A stretch of 64,000 bases of DNA from Bog-473 sp963744935 (lineage in GTDB: Bacteria; Actinomycetota; Acidimicrobiia; Acidimicrobiales; RAAP-2): the NCBI GenBank assembly GCA_963744935.1, contig CAVUVM010000007.1:1-64000 (forward strand), read 5' to 3'. Shown here one piece after another: positions 8,895 through 18,080 of this stretch; positions within the stretch are counted from its first letter, which is position 1; each line of letters starts with the position of its first letter. The translations under genes and the position numbers were made by a program. The notes beneath the pieces were generated by a model. It did not search any database, was not told the origin of the DNA, and was given only the letters and a program-made list of their open reading frames with translations.

Positions 8895-10307
8895 ATGGAG
8901 CAGTTGGGCGGCCTGGACGCAATGTTCCTGTCATGCGAAACGCCGACGATGCATATGCACGTCTGCGGACTGCTCATCCTGGACACCGCGACCATGGAAC
9001 CCGGGGATCCGTTTGATCGCATCACCGCCATGCTCGAGGCGCGCTTGCCCGGAATCGCCCCGATGCGCCACCGCCTGTCTACGGTGCCCCTGAACCTGGG
9101 GCGGCCGTTCTGGACTGACGACCCCGACCTCCACCTCGACCGCCACCTGCACCGTGTCGTGCTCGACCCGCCGGGCGACAACCGCCAGCTAGCCGAACTG
9201 GCCGGCGAGTTCTGCAGCACTCAGCTCCGACGGGACCGCCCACTGTGGGAGATGCTCATGGTGGAGGGACTGCCCGACAAGCGCGTCGCGCTCTTGGTGA
9301 AGATGCACCACGCCACCATCGACGGGATCACCGGGGCCAACCTGATGGGCCAGCTCTTCGACCTCTCTCCCGAGGGGCCACCGGGCGAACCCAAGGACGC
9401 GGCGCCACCCCTCCGGCCGCCGAATCCCTTCGAACTCCTCGGCCACACGTTCCTCTATCGGCTGCGCGCGCCGGCCGATCTCGTCAGGCTGGTTCCCGAG
9501 ACCATCGGGCGGATCGGGGGCGCCGTCTGGCGGGCGGCACGCGGCGGCGGCTCTGAACGGATCGCCATGCCGTTCACCGCCCCTCGCACGTCCTTCAACG
9601 CGTCGGTCTCGGGCCGTCGCTCCGTGGCCTTCGTCGACGTGTCCCTGGAAGAAGTGAAGGCCCTCAAGCAGGCGGTCGGGGCCACCGTCAACGACGTGCT
9701 CACCGCCCTGGTCAGTAGCGCGCTGCGGCACTACCTAACAGAGCTCGGCGAGCTGCCCGACCGCCCCCTGATCGCCGTCGAGCCGGTGTCGGTGCACGGC
9801 CACGCGGGCACCCAGCACGGGACCACCCAGGTGTCGGTGATGTTCACCACCTTGCCCACCGACGTCGCTGACCCGCTCGAGCGCCTCCGCTCCAGCGTCG
9901 CGGCCGACACCACTGCCAAGGAGTTCCACGAGCAGCTCGGCGCCGACACGCTGCTGCAGTGGACCGAGCACCTCTGGCTCAACGTCTTCTCGCTGGGGGC
10001 GCACCTCTACTCCCGTTACCACGGAGCTGACCACCATCCTGTTGTGCACAATCTGATCCTTTCCAACGTGCCCGGACCGCCCATCCCCCTCTACCTCGCG
10101 GGCGCGCGCGCGGTCGGCATCTACCCCCTCGGCCCGGTCATGGACGGTGCCGGCCTGAACGTGACTGTGCTCTCGCAGGAGGACCGCGTGGGGTTCGGCA
10201 TCATGGCCTGCTCGGCCCTGGTCCCTGACGCCTGGCGCATCGCCGACGCCATCCCCGATGCACTGCACGAGATGGCGAAGGCCGTGGCGAACGCCGACAG
10301 CACCTGA
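8895..10307 (+). CDS. Wax ester synthase/diacylglycerol acyltransferase (WS/DGAT)
   Basis: Condenses acyl-CoA with a fatty alcohol or diacylglycerol to make wax esters or triacylglycerol, usually at the inner membrane face and lipid bodies. At 470 aa it has normal family length. It opens with the family N-terminus (GGLDAMFLSCETPTMHMHV) and carries the catalytic HHxxxDG motif as HHATIDG (138-144), an NDV motif (ATVNDVLTAL) and the C-terminal SNVPGP segment. GGAGGTCAC lies just upstream of the ATG at 8895. It ends 16 nt from a convergent hydrolase gene. A second WS/DGAT lies at 18.6-20.2 kb and an acyl-CoA synthetase at 12 kb, consistent with storage-lipid synthesis. Confidence 0.92.
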   Translation: MEQLGGLDAMFLSCETPTMHMHVCGLLILDTATMEPGDPFDRITAMLEARLPGIAPMRHRLSTVPLNLGRPFWTDDPDLHLDRHLHRVVLDPPGDNRQLAELAGEFCSTQLRRDRPLWEMLMVEGLPDKRVALLVKMHHATIDGITGANLMGQLFDLSPEGPPGEPKDAAPPLRPPNPFELLGHTFLYRLRAPADLVRLVPETIGRIGGAVWRAARGGGSERIAMPFTAPRTSFNASVSGRRSVAFVDVSLEEVKALKQAVGATVNDVLTALVSSALRHYLTELGELPDRPLIAVEPVSVHGHAGTQHGTTQVSVMFTTLPTDVADPLERLRSSVAADTTAKEFHEQLGADTLLQWTEHLWLNVFSLGAHLYSRYHGADHHPVVHNLILSNVPGPPIPLYLAGARAVGIYPLGPVMDGAGLNVTVLSQEDRVGFGIMACSALVPDAWRIADAIPDALHEMAKAVANADST

Positions 10308-10323
10308 GGACGATCGATCCGCC

Positions 10324-11595
10324 TCAGGTGGCCGGAGGGAAGGCGGTCGTCATGGCCTCGACCACGAGCTGCTTCACCGCCTTCGACCAGAAGAAGCCCA
10401 CGTGCCCGCCCGGGTAGGCGGCGAGCGACGGGCGGTCCCAGTGCAGCCAGAGCCGCCTGGCCTGGCCGAAGGTGGACATCCGGTCGCCCAAACCGGCGTA
10501 GATGTATCGGCCGTCCTTAGGGACGGCGCAGGCCATGGCGAGGGGCGACACGACGCGGTGCACGTCGTCAGCCTGGTCCCCGAGCACCCCGAAGTGCCGC
10601 GCCCGCTCGGCGATGGCAGGAGGGCTGTGCCGACGGAACAGGTCGGGCAGGTCGACGACCGGCACCCCGGCGATGACGCACCTGAGCTCGGGGTCGAGGG
10701 AGGCAGCGAGAGAGGCCACCAGGCCGCCGAGCGAGTGGCCCATCACCCCCACCCGCTCGGCACCCTCGGCGACCCTCAGCCAGGCGATGAGGCGCCGCAC
10801 GTCCCAGGTCGCCTGGGCCATGCCATGCATGCTGTCGACCATGTCGATCGTCATGAGATCCTCGCCCCGCACCCGTCCCGAGGCCCTCGGGCCGTGCAGG
10901 GGCAGCACCACGACCGCCACGTGTATGCCCATCCGGTGGAGCTGGGTCGTGCGAAACGAGCGCAGGTCGATCGAGGCGTGCTGCCCCATGCCGAACCCAT
11001 GGAGGCACACCATCCAGGAACCGTGGTCCCGGCCCGGGGCCCTCGACACCCAGGCGTGTGAGGTGCGGTTGGCCTGGTGCTCGAGCCACCGCGCCCGGCC
11101 GGGCTCCTCGGGATAGGGCTCCCACCCGCTCTCGAAGGTGGTGTGCTCGTAGCCCAGCCCGTGGGCGGTCTCGTGGACCGCCCGGACGTCGTCGGGCGCC
11201 GGGGGGTCGCGGTGGTAGGCCGCCGGGTGGTCGATCCACCCCCGGACCGCGAAGATCTCGCGGGCGATGGCCAGGTCGGCGGCGGCCGGGACGTAGTCCT
11301 CTTCTTTGGGCAGCAGGTCCGGGTGCCGAAGGGCGGCGATCAGGACCTCGTCGAGGTATGCCTGGGCGGCCAGCGCGGGCGTCGGTCGCACCTTGATGAT
11401 GCTGTCGTCGTCGGCGATCCCGGCTGTGCGCCGGTGGCTGCGGACGAGAAAGTCCACCACCCGTGGGCCGGCACGCAGGACACCGGCGATGCGAGGGTCA
11501 CGGATCGCCCGGGCTACCCGCGCGATGAACCCGGTCAAGAGGGGAGCCTGACGCTGGTCCCTGTTCGTCGACCCGGTCACAAAACCTGACATCAC
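10324..11595 (-). CDS. Alpha/beta-hydrolase (esterase/lipase-like)
   Basis: A 423-aa alpha/beta-hydrolase. The nucleophile elbow is GVMGHSLGG (Ser in GHSLG), the oxyanion region is in CLHGFGMGQ, and a late PGGHVGFFW supplies the likely catalytic His. The ~150 residues before the hydrolase core resemble the cap region seen in larger actinobacterial esterases. The GTG at 11595 or the adjacent ATG at 11592 could start it. Neither signal peptide nor membrane segment is apparent. It converges on the WS/DGAT, so a lipid or ester substrate is a reasonable guess, but specificity cannot be read from sequence. Confidence 0.75.
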   Translation of the reverse strand: MMSGFVTGSTNRDQRQAPLLTGFIARVARAIRDPRIAGVLRAGPRVVDFLVRSHRRTAGIADDDSIIKVRPTPALAAQAYLDEVLIAALRHPDLLPKEEDYVPAAADLAIAREIFAVRGWIDHPAAYHRDPPAPDDVRAVHETAHGLGYEHTTFESGWEPYPEEPGRARWLEHQANRTSHAWVSRAPGRDHGSWMVCLHGFGMGQHASIDLRSFRTTQLHRMGIHVAVVVLPLHGPRASGRVRGEDLMTIDMVDSMHGMAQATWDVRRLIAWLRVAEGAERVGVMGHSLGGLVASLAASLDPELRCVIAGVPVVDLPDLFRRHSPPAIAERARHFGVLGDQADDVHRVVSPLAMACAVPKDGRYIYAGLGDRMSTFGQARRLWLHWDRPSLAAYPGGHVGFFWSKAVKQLVVEAMTTAFPPAT

Positions 11596-11987
11596 CGTCA
11601 GCCTACGGCCAGCTCAGTCCCCGGTGGCCCGTTGGCCTCTTCGGAGGCGGTCCTTCGAGCTGAACGAAGCCTTGCCAAGACTGCTCTCAGAATCTCCGGG
11701 GCGGGCCCTGTACCGCCTGCTACTCGATACCTAACCGGGCGCTTGGATCCAAACGGGAGGGCGGTCAAACCGGCTGGGCCCGACGCCGTGACCCGCGTAG
11801 CCGAGCGCGTGCAGTGCCTTCGGAGTCGCAAAAGGGGCAATTCGACCCTATGCGATCCGGCAGTGACGGGTTAGCCCAGCACTAGGACAGTGCAGGAGTA
11901 GCGCGGTGCATGAGGATTTGGGCGTTGCCGAGTTAACCCCAGGACCACCAAAGAGGGCGAGTAAGGCAACCGCGAGGGGACCGACCG
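11596..11987 (+). other. 392 bp intergenic, no gene seen
   Basis: Lies between the divergent hydrolase and acyl-CoA synthetase genes and must hold both promoters. Short open frames exist on both strands but lack ribosome binding sites and recognisable protein. A GAGGGG ribosome binding site sits about 8 nt before the ATG at 11988. Confidence 0.5.
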
Positions 11988-13538
11988 ATGGCGCTGGTTC
12001 CTGACGAGTTGCGCAAGGTCGCCGAGCGTTTTCCCAATCGTGTCGCCTCGCTCGTCGACGGTGGCGCGTCGATGACCTTTGCTGCGTGGGAACGGCGATC
12101 GAACGCGGTCGGCCGGAGCCTGGCCGAATTGGGGGTGGTGCCGGGCGAGCGAGTGGCCCTCCTGGTCACGAACCAAGACGCGCTCTTATATCAGATCGCC
12201 TACTTCGCCACCCAGAAAGCCGGGGGGGTCGCGGCCCCAATCAACCCCCGTCTGGCCCGGCGCGAAATCGGTCATATCCTTGAGAACGCGGGGCCTCGTG
12301 TGCTCATCGCCGCCGGTGACCAGCTGGCCCGCGCGCTCGATCTCACGGCCGGCCTCGCCGATCCACCCGTGGTGGTCAGTCCCGAGGTCGGCGCCCCCCA
12401 TGCCTGGGGGGCCTTGGAGGAGAACGACGACGACACCTTCCAAGTGCCGGTGAACTCCTCGGACCTCGCCGACATCGTGTACACCTCGGGCACTACCGGG
12501 CTGCCCAAAGGGGTGGCCTCGACCCACGACAACGTGCTGCATATCGCCGTCACTCCATCCGAACGCGAGGACGCGCTCCTCCACGCCGCGCCGCTGGCGA
12601 CCGCCCTCGGCACCTACGGTGCCATGATCGCCAGTCTTCGCCTGGGGTTCACCAACATCTGCCTCCCTTCCTTCGTCACCGCCCGGTTCGCCCAGTTGAT
12701 CGACAGCCAACGACCGGGCTGGCTCATGGTGGTGCCTGCGCAGGTGCTGCTGCTTCGCGAAGCCGGGGTGCTCGAAGGTCTCGACACCTCGTCGGTATGG
12801 ATGGTGGTCTTCAGCACCGCCCCGATGCCACCCGAGGCGACCAGATGGCTCGCCGCCACGTTTCCCCGGGCGATGCTCGTCAACGCCTACGGCCTCACCG
12901 AGGCCGGGGATGCTGCGTGCCTCCTGCCGCCCGGCGAGTCAGAACAACGCCCGGGCTCGGTGGGTAAGCCGATCGAGGGGGCCGGCGTTCGGGTGGTCGA
13001 TGATCATGGGAAGGGCCTCGACGCCAACCACGTGGGCGAACTGTTGATCCGAATCGGAGGTGGTCGGCGCTTCTACTTCGGCGAACCCGAGAGCTCCGCC
13101 GAAACCTGGCAGGACGGGTGGGTGCACACCGGGGACCTGGGTTACCTCGACGACGACGGATTCGTCTACGTCGTGGACCGCAAGAAGGACATGATCATCC
13201 GAGGCGGTTACAACATCTACTCGATCGAGGTGGAGAATGCCCTCTACGAGCACCCGGCGATTGTGGAAGCCGCCGTGCTGGGCGTCCCTCACCAGATCCT
13301 CGGCCAGGACATCCTGGCCGTGGTGCGACTTGCCGAGGGGGCATCACTCGGCATTGCCGCCCTCCATGTCTTTCTCGCGGACCGTCTGGCTGACTACAAG
13401 CACCCGAACCGAATGGTGGTCAGGCTGGACCCGCTGCCGCGCACGTCGCTCGACAAGGTCGACAAACTCGCCCTGCGCGCCGAGCTGGAGCTCGACCCCC
13501 GAGAGGCCAAGCGCTCTGGGTCACAGGGCCCTTCTTGA
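11988..13538 (+). CDS. Acyl-CoA synthetase (AMP-forming, ANL superfamily)
   Basis: Activates a carboxylic acid, most likely fatty, through an acyl-adenylate to acyl-CoA in the cytoplasm. At 516 aa it has the ANL motifs in order: P-loop YTSGTTGLPKG (~164-174), adenine-binding YGLTEAGD, the hinge/A8 region VDRKKDMIIRGGYNIYS, and the catalytic Lys region near the C-terminus (TSLDKVDKLAL). The ATG at 11988 is preceded by GAGGGG. It sits between WS/DGAT genes and just upstream of a membrane-anchored protein on the same strand (10-nt gap), so it likely feeds acyl-CoA into the local lipid pathway. The exact chain-length preference is unknown. Confidence 0.9.
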   Translation: MALVPDELRKVAERFPNRVASLVDGGASMTFAAWERRSNAVGRSLAELGVVPGERVALLVTNQDALLYQIAYFATQKAGGVAAPINPRLARREIGHILENAGPRVLIAAGDQLARALDLTAGLADPPVVVSPEVGAPHAWGALEENDDDTFQVPVNSSDLADIVYTSGTTGLPKGVASTHDNVLHIAVTPSEREDALLHAAPLATALGTYGAMIASLRLGFTNICLPSFVTARFAQLIDSQRPGWLMVVPAQVLLLREAGVLEGLDTSSVWMVVFSTAPMPPEATRWLAATFPRAMLVNAYGLTEAGDAACLLPPGESEQRPGSVGKPIEGAGVRVVDDHGKGLDANHVGELLIRIGGGRRFYFGEPESSAETWQDGWVHTGDLGYLDDDGFVYVVDRKKDMIIRGGYNIYSIEVENALYEHPAIVEAAVLGVPHQILGQDILAVVRLAEGASLGIAALHVFLADRLADYKHPNRMVVRLDPLPRTSLDKVDKLALRAELELDPREAKRSGSQGPS

Positions 13539-13548
13539 GGGGGATGCA

Positions 13549-14382
13549 GTGCCACTCGCCCACAGGCGCGCTCGGTGGCGCATCGTCGTCGCTACGGCCG
13601 TTCTCATCGTGCTCGGCGCCACCGGTTTCGTGGTGCTCCCATACGTGTTTCGCGAACATCCTGGCCCCAAATCCCTCCACGCCGCCGTGAAGGCATTTCA
13701 GGGGAAGGAATCCACTCCCACCAGCAGCAAGACCCTCAGGAATGACCTTCCTGCCGAGGGCGTCTACCCCCTCACTGGCCAGGGAACCGAGCGGATCTCG
13801 TTTCCGCCCAACTCACAGCGCGACGGAGCGATCATGCCCGTGACGATCACGTACCTGGCCGATGGCTGTTGGCGCTGGCACATCGACTACAACGTCGCGC
13901 ACTGGGAGGAATATGACTTCTGCCCCCGTGGCGGCCGGCTGCTTCTAGCCGGAAACAGCGACTCCCAGTCGTGGGACTTCGGTAGCATCAAGGTCAACAA
14001 TCTGGCGCGGTTCAAGTGTCCGTCGGACAGTGTGGTACTCCCCCAAGACCCCAAGCCCGGGCAGACGCAGAGGTACTCGTGTACGGGCACCAACACGGCC
14101 GTGTCCGGGCGGAGCATCGCTGCGACAACCGTACACATCGTCGGGATTGGCACGTTGCGGATCGGGGGCGCCGTTGTCCCCACCATCCATGAGCTCCAGC
14201 AGGTGACGCTCACGGGTGGACAGAGGGGTACGGTCAGAGAGAACTGGTGGTTCACGGTCGGTTCCGGCCTCCCCGTGCGCGTGGTGCGGCGGATCACTCT
14301 GTTGAGCAACTCGCCGCTCGGCACCATCACCTACAACGAAGTTGGGTCCTGGCAGATGACCTCCTTGCGGCCCCAAACTTGA
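13549..14382 (+). CDS. Membrane-anchored exported protein of unknown function
   Basis: A 277-aa protein from a GTG at 13549 preceded by GAGGGGG. One hydrophobic segment at about residues 12-32 (IVVATAVLIVLGATGFVVL) follows a basic N-terminus (HRRARWR), so the rest should face outside. The exported part is beta-rich with scattered Cys (DGCWRW, FCPRGG, FKCPSD, YSCTGT) that may pair as disulphides. No family was recognised. It follows the acyl-CoA synthetase by 10 nt and is likely co-transcribed. A terminator hairpin overlaps its stop codon. Confidence 0.7.
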   Translation: MPLAHRRARWRIVVATAVLIVLGATGFVVLPYVFREHPGPKSLHAAVKAFQGKESTPTSSKTLRNDLPAEGVYPLTGQGTERISFPPNSQRDGAIMPVTITYLADGCWRWHIDYNVAHWEEYDFCPRGGRLLLAGNSDSQSWDFGSIKVNNLARFKCPSDSVVLPQDPKPGQTQRYSCTGTNTAVSGRSIAATTVHIVGIGTLRIGGAVVPTIHELQQVTLTGGQRGTVRENWWFTVGSGLPVRVVRRITLLSNSPLGTITYNEVGSWQMTSLRPQT

Positions 14383-14408
14383 ACGCGCCGAACATTGGCG
14401 CGTTCAAG
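14378..14408 (+). terminator. Hairpin terminator overlapping the stop codon
   Basis: Perfect 12-bp inverted repeat CTTGAACGCGCC / GGCGCGTTCAAG around a 7-nt loop (GAACATT). The TGA of the exported-protein gene lies in the left arm. No T-tract follows, which is common for actinobacterial terminators. Confidence 0.65.
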
Positions 14409-14475
14409 GGACGCGATGCTTGAGCACAGGAGTCACGGTTGGCGCGGGATTGGATCGATGCCCGGTTCAACCAGG

Positions 14476-15668
14476 GGCCTGTGTGTGCCGAGAACGTCAT
14501 CCGAGGGCCTCACGCAGCCAGTTCATACTCGTGGATGAGACCACCGAGTCGGTCGGTTCTTCGCAATTGCGTCACACCGAGAGGCGAGGTAGGTGGCGGC
14601 ATGGGCGACATGGAGAGCGGAGCGGTCTGGTCAAGAGACCGGTGTGGTCGATGGGTGTTGTAATGATCGACGTACTCGGTGAGAACGGCTTCGAGCTGAC
14701 CCCGGTGGAAGATCAGGATCCGGTCGAGGCACTCCCGACGTATGGTGCCGACGAAACGCTCGGCGAAGGCGTTTGCCCGCGGCGCTCGGACCGGCGTGCG
14801 AATGATGCGGATCCGCTCAGACCGGAAGACCTCGTCAAAGCTGGCCGTGAACTTGGCGTCTCGGTCCCTCACGAGGAACCGGACGCGACGAGCCCGCTCG
14901 GCGAGCACCATGGCCAGGTTGCGGGCCTGTTGGGCCACCCACTCTGCGGCGGGATTGGCGGTGATCCCGCTCACGTAGACCCGTCGGGTGTCGAGCTCAA
15001 TGAAGAAGAGCACGTAGAGGCGACGCAGCAGCACCGTATCGACGGTGAAGAAGTCGCAGGCCAACATCGATGACGCCTCACTCTTGAGAAACTCGGCCCG
15101 ACGTCGGCCCTGTCAGCCCCGAGGAGGGGTCGATGCCATGGCGACGAAGGACGGCCCAGACGCTCGACGGGGCAAGCCGGATGCCCATCGTCGCCAGCTC
15201 GCCGTGGATCCTGCGATATCCCCACGCGGGATTCTCTGTCGCAAACCGGAGGATTATCTGAACGGTGCCCGCGGGAACGCTCGGTCAACCTGGACGGCCA
15301 GGATAGGTCCATCGCCGCCGGACGAGGTCTCGATGCCAGCGAAGCAGGGTCTCCGGCTGGACAAAGAACCTCCCAAGGCGCGGACAACTAATGAACCGGC
15401 TCAGTCCGGCGAGCAGCGCTCGGTCCCTGGGCCGCAGCGCTGGGCGCGTCACTTGGCGACGGAGCACCGCCACCTCGTGGCGGAGCATGACGACCTCGAT
15501 CGCCAGTTCTCCGTCGTCACGCCCGAAGAGCCGGAGCAACTGGAGCACTCGGACGAACGCCAGATATAAGAAGGACAGCGCCATGGCCGAGTTTCGTCGT
15601 GACCTCAATTCGGATGAAAGTCCTGCTGAGCCAGCCCGGATGAGATTCTCGGCACCCACACGGACCGG
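14476..15668 (-). mobile_element. Decayed insertion sequence with ~25-bp terminal inverted repeats
   Basis: About 1.2 kb. The left end (GTGTGTGCCGAGAACG at 14481, continuing TCATCCGAGG) matches the reverse complement of the right end (GTGGGTGCCGAGAATC, ending ~15661, continuing TCATCCGGG). Between them lies one broken DDE transposase gene on the minus strand. Clear target-site duplications were not found, so the exact outer limits are uncertain by several bases. The ends also match those of the 206-bp element at 18081-18286. Confidence 0.75.
14510..15584 (-). pseudogene. DDE (rve) transposase, inactivated
   Basis: The N-terminal part (MALSFLYLAFVRVLQLLRLF from 15584) has the helix region and PETLLRWHRDLV typical of integrase-core transposases. 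An in-frame TGA at 15285-15287 falls where the related copy at 21-22 kb has a sense codon; the same frame then continues ENPAWGYRRIHGEL. A frame break near 15115 separates this from the catalytic half (LACDFFTVDTV, FLVRDRDAKF, TPVRAPRANAFAERF, HRPHRSL), which contains the DDE residues. The nonsense codon plus the frameshift argue for genuine decay. It is closest in style to IS481/IS3-type elements; I cannot assign the family firmly. Confidence 0.85.
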
Positions 15669-15752
15669 ATTCCTTCAATGGCACGCAGCGCGGTGGCCAG
15701 GCCGTTGACTGCGAGCGAGCCGGCGCGTCCACTGTTCGCCGTTCCGGGGGCG

Positions 15753-16526
15753 TTACGACATCGAGATCCGGTCGTCGGCGTCCCAGACCTGTCCTGTGTC
15801 CGGACCAGCTAACCGGGCAAGCAGGCTCTCGGCAGACGCCGCGGGGGTGATGAGCGTCCCAGAGCTGAGCATGCCGGTGAAGACGTCGTGGAGCGAGGCT
15901 CCGATCCGTTCGCGGGGCTGGTTGCGGATGTAGGCCTGCATTGACGTGTCGACTCGACCTGGTCGGTAGATATTCGCCGTGACGCCTGTTCCGTCGAGCT
16001 CGGCGGCGAGGTTGAGGGTGTGCGCCTCGAGAGCGCCTTTTGACGTGGCGTAGGTGTTGATGCCGACGAGCATGCCGGGGTGCTCGGCGATCGCGGCGGA
16101 GACGTTGACGATCCGTCCCCAGCCCGCCGTAAGCATCGCTGGGAGTACGCGGCGAGCGAGCGTCATCGGGCCGACAACGTTGATCGCGAGCGCATCGGCA
16201 ATAGCCTCAGGTTCGACATCCTTTGTGGGACCGACGGGCCATACGACCGCGGCGTTGTTCACCAGCACCTCGACGGGACCAAACTCGCTGAAGAGCCGCT
16301 CGATCGCGCGACTGCTCTGTTCGGCGTCGCTCACGTCCGCGGCGAGCACCATGGCGACGCCACCGGTGTCGCGGATCTCGGTGAAAACCTCGTCGAGGTC
16401 GCTGCGCGTCCGTGCTAATAGCCCCACGCGGGCGCCGCGGCCTGCCAGACCGATGGCGATCGCGCGCCCGATACCACGACCGGCTCCCGTGACGAGGGTG
16501 GTTCTGTCTTCGAACCCGGTAGGCAT
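15753..16526 (-). CDS. SDR-family NAD(P)-dependent oxidoreductase
   Basis: A 257-aa classical short-chain dehydrogenase: cofactor motif TGAGRGIG (~13-20), VNNAAV for the NNAG position, and a YxxxK active site as YATSK. The catalytic Ser lies in VNVSAA. It is cytoplasmic and of normal family length. The PGRVDTSMQAY region after the active site is the usual substrate loop. It stands 145 nt downstream of the peroxiredoxin gene on the same strand and may be read with it; the substrate is unknown. Confidence 0.85.
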   Translation of the reverse strand: MPTGFEDRTTLVTGAGRGIGRAIAIGLAGRGARVGLLARTRSDLDEVFTEIRDTGGVAMVLAADVSDAEQSSRAIERLFSEFGPVEVLVNNAAVVWPVGPTKDVEPEAIADALAINVVGPMTLARRVLPAMLTAGWGRIVNVSAAIAEHPGMLVGINTYATSKGALEAHTLNLAAELDGTGVTANIYRPGRVDTSMQAYIRNQPRERIGASLHDVFTGMLSSGTLITPAASAESLLARLAGPDTGQVWDADDRISMS

Positions 16527-16671
16527 GTCGTTCCTCTCTACGCCTGTCGTGTCGTATTTCGCCGGCCTTTGTGGAGGCGGTTACCAGACCAGCCGGACCC
16601 TCACGGTGTGCGTGAGGTCGGAGCTATCCCATCCAATCGCCGCAGTGTGATTGACCCACCCGACGCCGAGA

Positions 16672-17307
16672 TCAGAGAGCCTCGAGTGCAGCGATCACGT
16701 TGGCCGGCTCCACGCGCACCCGCCAGTCGGCTTCGACGAAGGCAAATCTCACGATGCCGTCGCGGTCGATGACGAACGTGGAGGGAACGGGCAGCGATCG
16801 ACGGCCATCGGCGCTCTGCTCGGCAGGGTCGTTTTGAAAGACGTTGACCTGAAGGTCCTCTAGCTCACCCGTGACGTCGAATCGGACCTTGTAGGACTCG
16901 CTCACCGACTGGTCGAGGTCGCTCAGCACCGGGAACGCAAGCCCATGCTTCTCGGTCATCGTCAGGGCGTGGTCGGGCGCCTGTGGGTTGATCGCCACGA
17001 TCGTCGCGCCCCTCGATGCAATCTCTGGCAGTGCCTGCTGCAGCGCCCGGAGCTGCAGATTGCAGTAAGGGCACCATTCTCCCCGATAGAAGGTGACAAC
17101 GACGGGACCCCTGCCGAGCAACTCGGCGAGCACGACCTGGTTGCCGAGGGCGTCCGTCAACGTGAAGTCGGGCGCAGTGTCCCCGACGGCGAGACCGGGA
17201 GCGACCCCAGAGGTGGTGACCTCGTCCACCCCTGTCTTGATCCGTCCTGCGATCTCGGTCGGGATCTGTTCGGTGATCTCGTTCAACTGGGCAGCAAGCT
17301 CATCCAT
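16672..17307 (-). CDS. Peroxiredoxin-like (AhpC/TSA, thioredoxin-fold) protein
   Basis: Reduces peroxides by a thiol mechanism. The 211-aa protein starts at the ATG at 17307, which has GAGGAG 7 nt upstream, rather than at farther starts whose N-termini would overlap the operators. The core begins VGDTAPDFTLTDALGNQVVL, and the active site is FYRGEWCPYCNLQL, a CxxC pair in the peroxidatic position. PSTFVIDRDGIVRF is the conserved beta-hairpin. It is divergent from a TetR regulator with two palindromic operators in the 80-bp gap, so it is likely the regulator's target. Confidence 0.85.
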   Translation of the reverse strand: MDELAAQLNEITEQIPTEIAGRIKTGVDEVTTSGVAPGLAVGDTAPDFTLTDALGNQVVLAELLGRGPVVVTFYRGEWCPYCNLQLRALQQALPEIASRGATIVAINPQAPDHALTMTEKHGLAFPVLSDLDQSVSESYKVRFDVTGELEDLQVNVFQNDPAEQSADGRRSLPVPSTFVIDRDGIVRFAFVEADWRVRVEPANVIAALEAL

Positions 17308-17323
17308 GACGTTCTCCTCAAAA

Positions 17324-17374
17324 TGGACTATGTGGTCCACACTCCCAATAGTAGAGTGGACTGTCAAGTCCACT
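17324..17374. promoter_or_regulatory. Two TetR-type operators between the peroxiredoxin and regulator genes
   Basis: Two related palindromes sit 15 bp apart: TGGACTATGTGGTCCA (17324-17339) and a perfect AGTGGACT-GTCA-AGTCCACT (17355-17374). Both share TGGAC...GTCCA half-sites. The second ends 13 bp before the preferred start of the TetR gene. Their position would let one repressor control both divergent promoters and itself. Confidence 0.75.
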
Positions 17375-17387
17375 AATGGAGTGTTGC

Positions 17388-18014
17388 ATGTCTGGAGCCG
17401 ACACCATCAGCCACCGTCCGTTGACGGCAAAGGGGCGCGGGACGCGCGAACGGATCGTCGAGGCCGCATCCGACTTGATGGTGGAGCGGGGCGTGGCGGC
17501 GGTGAGCCTGGACGAAGTGGGCCGCGTGACATCGACCAGCAAGTCGCAGATGTACCACTACTTCTCCAGCAAGGACGAACTCGTCGCCGCCGTGGTGATC
17601 TGCGTCCGGGACCGGATCCTCGCGTTCCAGGGCGACCTGCTCCTTGCAGTGGAGTCGGCGGATGACGTGGAGGGCTGGGCGGACTCGATCGTGGCATTTC
17701 AGCGCCAGAGGCAGCAGTGGTCCGGCTGCCCCCTCGGCACGCTGGCCAATGAACTCATCGGCGAGGCCGGCGCGGGTCGCCTCGATATTCATGAGGCATT
17801 CGACTCGTGGCAACTGCTCCTGGCAGACGCGTTGGGACGCCTGCGAGATTCAGGGAGGTTGCGGGCCGACGCCGATCCGGAACGCTTGGCGATGGCCACC
17901 TTGGCGTCACTGCAGGGTGGCCTTCTCCTGTCGAAGGCGCTCCAAGACGAGACTCCACTCGCGGTCGCACTGGACGCGGCACTCGACCATCTGCGTACGT
18001 TCGCCACCACCTGA
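17388..18014 (+). CDS. TetR/AcrR-family transcriptional repressor
   Basis: A 208-aa regulator. The N-terminal helix-turn-helix spans ~18-65 (RERIVEAASDLMVERG, then SLDEVGRVTSTSKSQMYHYF, which includes the recognition helix). The C-terminal ligand domain resembles the YcdC/TetR_C_33-like set (CPLGTLANEL). The ATG at 17388 has GGAG 7 nt upstream; an upstream ATG at 17376 would leave no leader and abut the operator. It probably represses its own gene and the divergent peroxiredoxin. The inducer is not evident; a single Cys near residue 114 (SGCPLG) might sense oxidation, which is speculative. Confidence 0.88.
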   Translation: MSGADTISHRPLTAKGRGTRERIVEAASDLMVERGVAAVSLDEVGRVTSTSKSQMYHYFSSKDELVAAVVICVRDRILAFQGDLLLAVESADDVEGWADSIVAFQRQRQQWSGCPLGTLANELIGEAGAGRLDIHEAFDSWQLLLADALGRLRDSGRLRADADPERLAMATLASLQGGLLLSKALQDETPLAVALDAALDHLRTFATT

Positions 18015-18080
18015 CGGGCTCGTCGTCGAACGTTCCCGGATCGCACCCATTCGGTGGCGGCGACCAGACTCATACAACTT

